Assembly: GCA_035515515.1 (NCBI GenBank)
Contig: DATJBC010000145.1
Location: 1-11,259 of the forward strand
Direction of reading: 5' to 3'
Origin: DATJBC01 sp035515515
Lineage (GTDB): Bacteria; Actinomycetota; Acidimicrobiia; Acidimicrobiales; UBA8190
Length of the DNA stretch: 11,259 nucleotides
Shown here: one piece after another, positions 5,973 through 11,259 of the stretch
Layout: each line of letters begins with the position of its first letter
How positions within the stretch are numbered: position 1 is the stretch's first letter
The notes under the pieces: model-generated
The model's input: the letters and a program-made list of their open reading frames with translations, nothing else
The model's database searches: none
Told to the model about the DNA's origin: nothing
Made by a program: the position numbers and the translations under genes

Positions 5973-7466
5973 TCAGCCCGCCGGGGCCCGCCCGAGGGTG
6001 GCGCTCACGGCGATCTTCTGCGAGCCCCGGTAGAGCGAGAGGCGCACCGCCGTCCCCGAGGCGGTGGCCTGCACGTCGTTGGTGAGGCCCTGGGCGGAGG
6101 TCACCGCCTTGCCGTTGAAGGCCACGATGACGTCGCCCGCCTTGATCCCCGCGCTGTCGGCCGGGGACCCGCTCACCACCGACACCACCAGCGCCCCCGA
6201 CGACGGCACGAGGCCGAAGGCCTGCTGCTGCTCGGGCGTCTCGTCGGTCACCTCCACGCCGAGGTAGGCCTTGGACTGGCCCGCCGTGCCACCCGCCCGC
6301 AGGGTGGACAGCAGCTCCTGGATCGTGTCCGAGGCGATGGCGAACCCGATGTTCTGGGCCGGCGCGTTGCCCGAGCTCGAGGAGGCCACGGCGGTGCTCA
6401 TGCCGACGACCTGGCCGGCCGAGTCCACCAGCGGCCCACCCGAGTTGCCCGAGTTGATCGCCGCGTCGGTCTGGATCATGTTGTGCAGCGTCTCGCCCGC
6501 CGACCCCGCGTCGCCGGCCTGCACGGTCCGTCCCGTGGCCGACACGATGCCCGAAGTGACGGTGGGGGTGCCCGCCGAGAGCCCCAGGGCGTTGCCGATG
6601 GCGATGACGGCGTCGCCCACCTGGAGCTGCTGGGAGTCGCCGAAGGTCACCGACTGCAGGCTGGCGGGCGGCGAGTTGATCTTGAGGAGCGCCACGTCGT
6701 TGGACGGGTCGGCCCCCACCAGGGTGGCGGGCAACGACGCCGTCTGCCCGTAGAGGGTGACGGTGATGGTGGTGGCGCCCGAGATCACGTGGTTGTTGGT
6801 GATCACCTCACCCGAGCCGGTGATGATCATGCCCGTGCCCTGGTCCTCGGTGGGGCCGCCGCCGAAGAGCGACGACCCCGACGTGCCCGGCCCCTTGGCG
6901 TCGATGGACACCACCTCGGGCAGCACGCTCTTCACGATGCTGGGGATCTGCGCCCCGCCCGCCAGCGCCGGGCCCGGTGTGGCCTGGCCGACCTTGACGG
7001 TGGGCGCCGGGGTGTTGGACCCGCCGGTCCCCACCGCCTCGGCGATCCCCGCGCCCGCTCCCCCGCCCACCAGGGCGGCGACCAGGGCCACGGCGATCCA
7101 CCCCCGCGGCCCGCGTGCCGGGGCGTCGGGTGCCGGCGGCGGGGGCGGTGGCCACCCGGGGGCCGCAGGCCCGCCCGCCGGGGGCGGGGGCGGGGGCCAG
7201 GGGCGCGGCTCGGCGGGCTCGGACGGGCGCCACACCGGGGCGCCCAGCGTGGGCGCGGTGGGCGCCTCCCAGGGGGCGGGCGGGGGCGGGACGCTGGCCG
7301 TGGCGACGGGTGCCTCCGCCCGGGGCGTGGCCACCACCTCGGCGTGCTCCTCGGCGCCGTTCACGTCGGGCCGTGGCCCGCTGGCCCCGAGCGGTGGTGG
7401 AGGCGGGGGCGGGGCGGGGGTGGCGTCGGCGCTCTCGGGTGCCCCGTCGTGACCGATGTCGTCCAC
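5973..7466 (-). CDS. HtrA/DegP-like serine protease with PDZ domain and Pro-rich N-terminal tail
   Basis: This 497-residue protein is a membrane-anchored trypsin-fold protease of the HtrA family, which degrades or refolds damaged extracytoplasmic proteins. Residues 1-120 are a Pro/Ala-rich, probably cytoplasmic tail with several polyproline runs. One transmembrane helix follows (about 122-142). The protease domain spans about 170-390 with the catalytic triad H226 (TNNHV), D257 (SNDVALL) and S342 (GNSGGP). A single C-terminal PDZ domain spans about 400-490 (YLGV and AGIKAGDVIVAFNGK). This is the usual actinobacterial HtrA layout. The start is GTG at 7466 with AGGAG about 7 nt upstream on the minus strand. 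It diverges from the Arg/Gly-rich unknown gene over 200 bp containing an inverted repeat. No partner sensor kinase or sigma factor is present. Its stop is 4 bp from the convergent DinB gene. Confidence 0.95.
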   Translation of the reverse strand: MDDIGHDGAPESADATPAPPPPPPPLGASGPRPDVNGAEEHAEVVATPRAEAPVATASVPPPPAPWEAPTAPTLGAPVWRPSEPAEPRPWPPPPPPAGGPAAPGWPPPPPPAPDAPARGPRGWIAVALVAALVGGGAGAGIAEAVGTGGSNTPAPTVKVGQATPGPALAGGAQIPSIVKSVLPEVVSIDAKGPGTSGSSLFGGGPTEDQGTGMIITGSGEVITNNHVISGATTITVTLYGQTASLPATLVGADPSNDVALLKINSPPASLQSVTFGDSQQLQVGDAVIAIGNALGLSAGTPTVTSGIVSATGRTVQAGDAGSAGETLHNMIQTDAAINSGNSGGPLVDSAGQVVGMSTAVASSSSGNAPAQNIGFAIASDTIQELLSTLRAGGTAGQSKAYLGVEVTDETPEQQQAFGLVPSSGALVVSVVSGSPADSAGIKAGDVIVAFNGKAVTSAQGLTNDVQATASGTAVRLSLYRGSQKIAVSATLGRAPAG

Positions 7467-7525
7467 CGCGCGCTCCTGGTCCTCGCCGTCGTGCCGTCGG
7501 ACTGCGGATCCCGTCGATCCCCTGT

Positions 7526-7574
7526 CAGATTACGGACCGCCGCCCGTTCCCGGGCGCGTTTGTCCGTATTCTCA
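7526..7574. promoter_or_regulatory. Imperfect inverted repeat in a divergent promoter region
   Basis: TACGGAC (7531-7537) and GTCCGTA (7562-7568) are perfect 7-bp inverted arms, and the match extends outwards with two mismatches to 7525/7574-level positions. Inside is a second stem, CGCCCG (7541-7546) and CGGGCG (7551-7556), with loop TTCC. The outer edges carry weak -10-like sequences facing outwards: TATTCT (7567-7572) on plus and TAATCT (7532-7527) on minus. It may be an operator shared by the protease and the divergent unknown gene, or a structured RNA leader. Confidence 0.4.
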
Positions 7575-7666
7575 GAGCCTCCACAGAATGGCGGCGGACC
7601 GGCGACGCCAGGACGGGCGAGGTTCTCGTCGCCTCGCCACGGCCGACGGTAGCGTGGGAGCCCGGC

Positions 7667-9016
7667 ATGTCCCGCAGGATCGACATCGAGCTGACCAGCA
7701 CCCGCGACGACGGTACCTGGACCTGGCGCGCCCCGGGCGCCCGCCAGCCGCGCGGGACCCTGGCGGCGGCCCTGCTCCCCCCCGACGCCAAGGTCGGCGA
7801 CGTCCTGCGGGCCGACGCCGACTTCGACGTCGACGGCATCGTGGTCACCGCCGTGCACGTCCCCAAGGGCGACGACCGCGCCCGGCGGGCCGACCGCATC
7901 GAGATCATCGGCTCGGGGCGCGACAGCGCTCCCCCGGGGGTCTCGGTGGTGCTGGCCCCGGGCAGCCGACGCCACGACGACGACAGGCGGGGCGGGCGCC
8001 CTCGGCGCGACGACCAGGGGCGGGGCGGTCGTCCCCCCCGCGGCGCGGCTGCCCCGGGCGAGGACCGTGGGCGGGTGGGCGCCGGCGCCGGACGCCGGCC
8101 GGGGCGCGAGGGCCGGCCCGCTGATCAGCGCGCCTCGCGCGGGGAGCGCCCCGCGCGCGGGGAGCGCCCCGCGCCCGGTGAGCGCCCCGCGCGCGGTGAA
8201 GGAACCGGGGCCCGGCCGGCGCGCGGCGAGCGTGCGGATCGCCCCCGGCGGCTCCAGACCGTGTCGACCTACCGCAACGCCGCCCTCGCCGCGTTGCGTC
8301 CCGAGCAGCTGCCGGTCGCCGAGCAGTTGCTGCGGGGCGGCATCCCCGCGGTGCGCAACGCCATCGAGGAGCAGAACGCCCGGGCCCGGGCCGAAGGGCG
8401 GGCCGAGGTGTCACCCGACCCGCTCCTGGCCATGGCCGAGGAGCTCCTGCCCCGGATGAACCTCGCCGCGTGGAAGGACCGCGCCGTGGCGGTGCGCAAC
8501 GCCGGGAAGGACGCGCCGCTGCGCGAGGTGCGCTCGGTGGTGGCCGCGGCGTCGACCGTCACGCTCGACGACGAGGGCCGCGAGATGGTGACGACGCTGC
8601 GCGCCGCCCTCGACGCCCGCGTGACCGCCTTGCGCGAGGCGTGGCTGGCGCGCATCGTGACGGCGCTCGACGACAGCCGGGTGGCCGACGCCCTGCAGGT
8701 GTCGTCGCGCCCGCCCGAGCCCGCCGCCCGCATCCCGGCCGAGCTCGCCGTGCGCCTGGCGGAGGCGGCCGGCGCCGCCATGGCCGGCGACATCGACGAA
8801 GCCCGGTGGCTGGCGCTGCTCGACGCCGTGGTGGGCTCCCCCGTGCGGCGCACCGTGAAGCCCGCCGGGCTCCCCGCCGGCCCCAGCGAGCAGCTGCTGG
8901 GCGCGGCGCGCCGGGCGGCCGGACTGGTCCCCGAGCTGGCTCGGCTCCTCGGGCTGCCCATCCCCCCGCCGCCGGGGCCCCGGCGCCCCACGACCTCGGC
9001 CGCCCGCGGCTCCTAG
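7667..9016 (+). CDS. Unknown protein with Arg/Gly-rich disordered middle (449 aa)
   Basis: I cannot assign a function. Three parts are visible. Residues 1-82 look like a compact, beta-rich domain (RRIDIELTS, GTWTWRAPG, KVGDVLRADADF, GIVVTAVHVP, DRIEIIG), perhaps a small OB-like fold; that is an impression only. Residues about 100-197 are low-complexity, rich in Arg, Gly, Pro and Asp, with hexapeptide repeats of the type ARGERP; such regions often bind RNA. Residues about 198-435 are helical, with LLRGGIPAVRNAIEEQ (221-236) and SPVRRTVKPAGLP (391-403) as the most conserved-looking parts, ending in PIPPPPGPRRP. There is no signal peptide, membrane segment or Cys. The start is ATG at 7667 with GGGAG about 7 nt upstream. 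The frame is open well upstream, but that overlaps htrA and its promoter. I have a vague memory of similar acidimicrobial hypotheticals. Confidence 0.85.
   Translation: MSRRIDIELTSTRDDGTWTWRAPGARQPRGTLAAALLPPDAKVGDVLRADADFDVDGIVVTAVHVPKGDDRARRADRIEIIGSGRDSAPPGVSVVLAPGSRRHDDDRRGGRPRRDDQGRGGRPPRGAAAPGEDRGRVGAGAGRRPGREGRPADQRASRGERPARGERPAPGERPARGEGTGARPARGERADRPRRLQTVSTYRNAALAALRPEQLPVAEQLLRGGIPAVRNAIEEQNARARAEGRAEVSPDPLLAMAEELLPRMNLAAWKDRAVAVRNAGKDAPLREVRSVVAAASTVTLDDEGREMVTTLRAALDARVTALREAWLARIVTALDDSRVADALQVSSRPPEPAARIPAELAVRLAEAAGAAMAGDIDEARWLALLDAVVGSPVRRTVKPAGLPAGPSEQLLGAARRAAGLVPELARLLGLPIPPPPGPRRPTTSAARGS
8136..8207 (+). repeat. 18-bp tandem repeats inside the Arg/Gly-rich gene
   Basis: Four in-frame 18-bp units start at 8136, 8154, 8172 and 8190. 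The first two are identical (CGCGCGGGGAGCGCCCCG), the third differs at two positions and the fourth decays at its end. They encode RGERPA-type hexapeptides. Each full unit contains CGGGG-AGCG-CCCCG, a 5-bp hairpin, so the mRNA may be structured here. Confidence 0.85.
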
Positions 9017-9033
9017 CGGGCGCCGCGGCCCGC
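9016..9033. terminator. Possible bidirectional hairpin between convergent genes
   Basis: Arms GCGGGC (9016-9021) and GCCCGC (9028-9033) with a 6-nt loop fill the 34-bp gap between the unknown gene's stop and the convergent Nudix gene's stop. A run of seven C follows, not T. Position suggests a bidirectional terminator, but the stem is short. Confidence 0.35.
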
Positions 9034-9050
9034 CCCCCCGCCGGCAGGGC

Positions 9051-9470
9051 TCAGGCGAGCACCCCGTGGCCCCGCAGGAAGGCCTCCAGGCCCTCCACCA
9101 GCTCCAGCGCGCCCACGCGCCCGCGCGGCACCCACGCCACCTCGGCGGCGTCACCGCCGGCGGTCGCCGAACCCGGTGGGTCGCGCAGCTCGGCCCGGAA
9201 GTCCAGGATCACGAAGTGGTGGTCGGGCCCGATGCGCTCGGCCCAGCCCACCAACGGGCCACAGGACACCTCCAGCCCCGTCTCCTCGGCGACCTCGCGC
9301 TCGACCGCGGCCGCCAGGGTCTCACCACCCTCGACGCGCCCGCCGGGGACGGTCCAGCGCCCCACCTGGGGCGGGGTGGCCCGTCGCACGAGCAGGAGCG
9401 CGTCGCCGGCCACCACCACGGCGCCCACGGCGACCACCGGAGCGCGCCGGGCGGGCGGCGGGGCCCTCAA
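9051..9470 (-). CDS. Nudix hydrolase, TTG start overlapping the upstream stop
   Basis: This 139-residue protein is a Nudix hydrolase, a family that cleaves nucleoside diphosphates linked to another group, such as damaged dNTPs, NDP-sugars or dinucleotides. The complete Nudix box spans 44-66: G44, E50, then REVAEETGL with R58, E59, E62 and E63 binding the metal. VVAVGAVVVAGDALLLVRR (12-30) is the usual first strand pair, and GRWTVPGG precedes the box. Length is normal. The frame is open far upstream, but that part overlaps two other genes. I take the TTG at 9470, which forms TTGA with the GNAT stop (4-bp overlap), implying translational coupling; a GTG at 9437 without a Shine-Dalgarno is the alternative. 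It is the last gene of a likely four-gene minus-strand operon. The substrate cannot be predicted. Confidence 0.9.
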   Translation of the reverse strand: MRAPPPARRAPVVAVGAVVVAGDALLLVRRATPPQVGRWTVPGGRVEGGETLAAAVEREVAEETGLEVSCGPLVGWAERIGPDHHFVILDFRAELRDPPGSATAGGDAAEVAWVPRGRVGALELVEGLEAFLRGHGVLA

Positions 9471-9943
9471 CGCAGCGATCGGTGCAGCGTGATCAGCCGG
9501 GCCTTGAACCCCGAGGACTCCAAGAGGCTCTTGGTGGCACGGTCGCCGGGCAGCGCGCTGGCGTCCACGCCCCGACACCCGCCGGCGTCCAGCCAACCGA
9601 CGAGGTCCTCGAGGAGGGCGCCGCCCACGCCCACGCCGCGGGCGCCGGGCTCCACGTAGCAGCCGTCGACCACCCCCACGGGGGCCTCCCCCACCGCCTC
9701 CACCCGTCCCACCGCCACGCCGACCACCACGCCGTCGACGGTGCCCACGACCACCCGCCGCCGGGCGTCGGCCAGGAGCCGGTCGAGCCCCCCGGGGCGC
9801 ATGAGCGCCTTGGCCACGAGCCCGGTCTCGCCCCGCATCCACAGGGGCCCGCCCCGGGCCCCGGCGAGCTCGGCGACGGCCTGCCGGCACAGCTCCCCGC
9901 AGCGCGGCGCGTCGTCCCGGGTGGCTGGCCGCGTCCCTTCCAC
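9467..9943 (-). CDS. GNAT-family N-acetyltransferase
   Basis: This 158-residue protein is a GCN5-related acetyltransferase that would transfer acetyl from acetyl-CoA to an amine. The acetyl-CoA pyrophosphate loop (motif A) is clear: YVEPGARGVGVGGALLEDL (96-114) with the R/Q-x-x-G-x-G/A pattern at 102-107 (R102, G105, G107). Strand motif VVVGTVDGVVVGVAVGRVE (64-82) precedes it, and the C-terminal SLLESSGFKARLITLHRSL is the usual motif B end. N-terminal RPATRDDAPRCGELC is typical of the fold's start. The chosen start is GTG at 9943; an AGGGG overlapping the upstream gene's TAG lies about 10 nt before it. The gene is 14 bp after the unknown helical-tail gene and overlaps the Nudix gene by TTGA. 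The substrate is unknown; protein, metabolite or antibiotic are all possible. Confidence 0.9.
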   Translation of the reverse strand: MEGTRPATRDDAPRCGELCRQAVAELAGARGGPLWMRGETGLVAKALMRPGGLDRLLADARRRVVVGTVDGVVVGVAVGRVEAVGEAPVGVVDGCYVEPGARGVGVGGALLEDLVGWLDAGGCRGVDASALPGDRATKSLLESSGFKARLITLHRSLR

Positions 9944-9957
9944 GATCGCGGCCGCCC

Positions 9958-10509
9958 CTACGGCTGCCCGTCGTCCCCGACGAGGAGCTGCTCCACCCGG
10001 GACAGGATCGTGCGCCGGTGGCGGTGGCCGGCTTCGTGCGCACGCACCTCCTGGAGCTCCGCCTGCGACAGGCCGTCGAGGCGCTGGACCACCTGCGAGG
10101 CGGAGAGGCTGTCGTAGTTGGGGATGGCCAGCGCCGCCGCGGCGCCGTCGTCGGACACGGCCGCCGCCGCGGCCCGCGCCCCGGGGGCGGGGCCGTCCGG
10201 CGCGGTCCCGGCGTGGGCGCCGCCCGCGGGTGGCGCCGGCGGCCCCGAGGCGCCGCCGGCGCCCTGAGCCGACGGGCGGGCGCGGTCGTCACCCTGTCCC
10301 ATGCGCGCCACGGTCTGCTCCATGCGCCGCCGGCCCATCTGCAGCGCGAACTGCCCCACGAGGCGCGCCGTGTGCACGTGGCCCTCGACGCGGTGACGGC
10401 CCTTCTCCACCAGGCGGGGGAATTCCTCGACCAGCGTCATGGCCAGGCCGGTGGGCGCGAACACCACCACCTCGAGCAGCCGGTCTCGGGGGGACTTGGC
10501 GTCGCTCAT
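9958..10509 (-). CDS. Unknown protein with C-terminal helical motif (183 aa)
   Basis: The function is unknown. Residues 1-68 look like a helical domain (RLLEVVVFAPTGLAMTLVEEF, then a basic stretch from 32 to 64) that could lie along a membrane or bind an acidic partner. Residues 70-126 are a Gly/Ala/Pro-rich linker. Residues 129-176 form a compact helical module: IPNYDSLSASQVVQRLDGL, then LSQAELQEVRAHE and RRTILSRVEQLL. I recall this tail as a motif that recurs at the ends of unrelated-looking actinobacterial proteins, which suggests a docking module. There is no signal peptide. The start is ATG at 10509 with AGGAG about 8 nt upstream. It is 40 bp after the DUF4193 gene and 14 bp before the GNAT gene, all minus strand, so cotranscription is likely. 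Confidence 0.85.
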   Translation of the reverse strand: MSDAKSPRDRLLEVVVFAPTGLAMTLVEEFPRLVEKGRHRVEGHVHTARLVGQFALQMGRRRMEQTVARMGQGDDRARPSAQGAGGASGPPAPPAGGAHAGTAPDGPAPGARAAAAAVSDDGAAAALAIPNYDSLSASQVVQRLDGLSQAELQEVRAHEAGHRHRRTILSRVEQLLVGDDGQP

Positions 10510-10549
10510 GGTGCCGGCTCCTGTCCTGCGGGGGTGGGGGCCCAGGACG

Positions 10550-11032
10550 TCACACGCAGTCCCGGCACAGCCCCTTCTCGGGATCGGCCAGCTGGCTGGA
10601 GTGCTTGACCAAGAAGCACGAGCGGCAGACGAACTCGTCGGGCTGCTTGGGCAGGACCCGTTCGGAGCCCTCGGTCCGGTCGTCGGGCTCGACGACCTCC
10701 TCGTCCTCGGCCTCCTCCTCCTCGACGACCAGGCGCTCCTTCAGGATCTCGTCCAGGCTGGCCTCGACGTCCTCGTCGTCGACCTCCTCGTCCTCCTCCT
10801 CGCCCTCCTCGGTGGCGGGGGACGTGGTGGTGGCGGCGGCGGTGGTGGCAGTGGTGGCGGCGCCGTCCTCGGCGTCCTCCTCGAGGTCCTCGACGTCCTC
10901 CTCGAGGTCCTCGACGACCTCGTCGTCCTCGGCGAGGTCGTCGTCGTCGAAGTCCTCGTCGGCCGGCTCCTCGTCCTCGGCGAGGTCGTCGAGCTCCTCG
11001 GGTTCTGCTACGTCATCCAGGTCGTCGGCCAC
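10550..11032 (-). CDS. DUF4193 family zinc-ribbon protein with long acidic N-terminus
   Basis: The C-terminal 40 residues match DUF4193, an actinobacterial family of unknown function: VLPKQPDEFVCRSCFLVKHSSQLA (126-149) followed by CRDCV at the end. The four cysteines C136, C139, C156 and C159 form a CxxC-16-CxxC zinc ribbon. Residues 1-120 are extremely acidic, with long Asp/Glu runs broken by an Ala/Thr-rich linker (58-74). Family members I recall are about 100 residues with a shorter acidic part, so this 160-residue version is extended. The acidic tail might mimic nucleic acid or bind a basic partner. The start is GTG at 11032 with AAGGG about 6 nt upstream. It leads a four-gene minus-strand run; a TATGCT -10-like box lies about 32 bp upstream. 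The protein is cytoplasmic, and no enzymatic role is suggested. Confidence 0.9.
   Translation of the reverse strand: MADDLDDVAEPEELDDLAEDEEPADEDFDDDDLAEDDEVVEDLEEDVEDLEEDAEDGAATTATTAAATTTSPATEEGEEEDEEVDDEDVEASLDEILKERLVVEEEEAEDEEVVEPDDRTEGSERVLPKQPDEFVCRSCFLVKHSSQLADPEKGLCRDCV
10874..10915 (-). repeat. Perfect 21-bp tandem duplication in the acidic coding region
   Basis: Two identical 21-bp units (10874-10894 and 10895-10915) encode the repeated heptad VEDLEED in the DUF4193 protein. The surrounding 10690-10990 region is dominated by GTC/CTC/CTCG triplets, and 10825-10862 is a GGT/GGC microsatellite-like run encoding the Ala/Thr linker. Slippage here would change length without shifting frame. 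Confidence 0.85.
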
Positions 11033-11063
11033 TTCTGCCCTTCAGGTCGTCGGACGCCGCGGG

Positions 11064-11080
11064 AGCATATCGGGTCCGAT
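11064..11080 (-). promoter_or_regulatory. Possible promoter -10 box and small palindrome upstream of the DUF4193 gene
   Basis: On the minus strand TATGCT (11069-11064) resembles a -10 box, about 32 bp before the GTG. It abuts the palindrome ATCGG-GT-CCGAT (11069-11080), which could be an operator. No convincing -35 is seen. Confidence 0.3.
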
Positions 11081-11104
11081 CTGCCGCTCGACTCATGGCG
11101 GCAG
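11081..11104. other. Inverted repeat / hairpin upstream of the DUF4193 gene
   Basis: CTGCCGC (11081-11087) and GCGGCAG (11098-11104) are perfect 7-bp arms around a 10-nt loop. The hairpin lies just upstream of the possible promoter, so it could close a transcript entering from the right, though no T-tract follows. Confidence 0.35.
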
Positions 11105-11171
11105 GCCCTGTCGGGCTTCGGTGCGCAGACTCTCGTCGGGCGGGCGGGCCCGGGGACCTTTGGTGCCATCG

Positions 11172-11204
11172 CCATCACGCCGACGCCAGTGTCGGGAGTG
11201 ATGG
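11172..11204. other. Strong interrupted hairpin in the right intergenic region
   Basis: CCATCAC (11172-11178) pairs with GTGATGG (11198-11204), and CCGAC (11180-11184) pairs with GTCGG (11191-11195), with a 6-nt loop and a 1/2-nt internal loop. The 12 base pairs make it the most stable non-repeat hairpin I noticed. The region 11033-11259 has no convincing gene, so this may be a terminator, part of a leader RNA or a protein-binding site. Confidence 0.4.
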
Positions 11205-11259
11205 TGCGACGTTCTCTACTCGGTCCCTCGGGCCTCCCTCCGCCTCTCACAGCAATCCC

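Noticed and set aside
7115..7666. Upstream extension of the Arg/Gly-rich gene's open frame into the htrA-like gene
   Set aside because: The text is Arg/Pro/Gly-rich, antisense to a clear protease gene, and crosses the divergent promoter region; the ATG at 7667 has a Shine-Dalgarno.
8136..8207. CRISPR-like array
   Set aside because: The units are 18 bp with no spacers and are in frame inside a coding region.
9471..10292. N-terminal extension of the Nudix open frame
   Set aside because: It overlaps the GNAT gene and the unknown helical-tail gene completely, and its Arg/Pro-rich translation has no domain; a 139-residue Nudix protein is normal.
9741..11201. Long plus-strand frame with Ser-rich runs
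   Set aside because: It is the antisense shadow of the Asp/Glu codons of the DUF4193 gene, which produce Ser runs on the other strand.
11008..11250. 80-residue minus-strand frame upstream of the DUF4193 gene
   Set aside because: It overlaps the DUF4193 start, has no recognisable domain and covers the hairpins; composition is not convincing.

Overview
The window comes from a very GC-rich genome. It uses GTG and TTG starts freely, packs its genes tightly and carries actinobacterial hallmark families: a DUF4193 zinc-ribbon protein, a mycothiol-type PIG-L deacetylase next to a DUF664/DinB protein, and a duplicated DUF4389 membrane protein. I infer an actinobacterium. The class Acidimicrobiia fits best by my memory of similar small unknown proteins, but that is a family-recognition guess, not a search result.

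Left edge (1-1045): a 28-bp AT-rich island at 23-50 has the layout of a chromosomal dif site, the XerC/XerD recombination site for chromosome dimer resolution. If correct, the window lies at the replication terminus. Next come a possible 65-residue membrane protein (minus strand), a roughly 285-bp stretch with no convincing gene, and a small Pro/Arg-rich helical protein (566-835, minus) with a strong ribosome binding site.

Centre-left (1046-4438): a DUF4389 membrane protein (plus), a PAPS-dependent sulfotransferase (plus), and, converging on it with interlocking stop codons, a DXD glycosyltransferase of the capsule-synthesis/GT32-like type (minus). A dienelactone hydrolase (minus) lies upstream of the glycosyltransferase. 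The sulfotransferase and glycosyltransferase may both act on a surface or secreted glycan.

Centre (4439-5968): an AT-rich inverted repeat at 4590-4625 places a TGCTATAG extended -10-like element on each strand, between the divergent hydrolase and PIG-L genes. The PIG-L deacetylase (MshB/Mca-like) overlaps a DUF664/DinB-fold protein by GTGA, a likely translationally coupled pair for mycothiol-linked chemistry.

Centre-right (5973-9016): a membrane-anchored HtrA-type serine protease with a PDZ domain and a long Pro-rich cytoplasmic tail (minus) diverges from an unknown 449-residue protein. That protein has a small N-terminal domain, an Arg/Gly-rich disordered middle built partly from 18-bp tandem repeats, and a helical C-terminal half. 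An imperfect inverted repeat sits in the shared 200-bp intergenic region.

Right (9051-11259): four minus-strand genes form a likely operon: DUF4193 protein with a very acidic N-terminal extension, an unknown protein with a conserved-looking helical tail, a GNAT acetyltransferase, and a Nudix hydrolase that starts at a TTG overlapping the GNAT stop. The last 227 bp hold no convincing gene but contain two hairpins and a small palindrome at a possible promoter. I see no rRNA, tRNA, CRISPR array, transposase or prophage genes.
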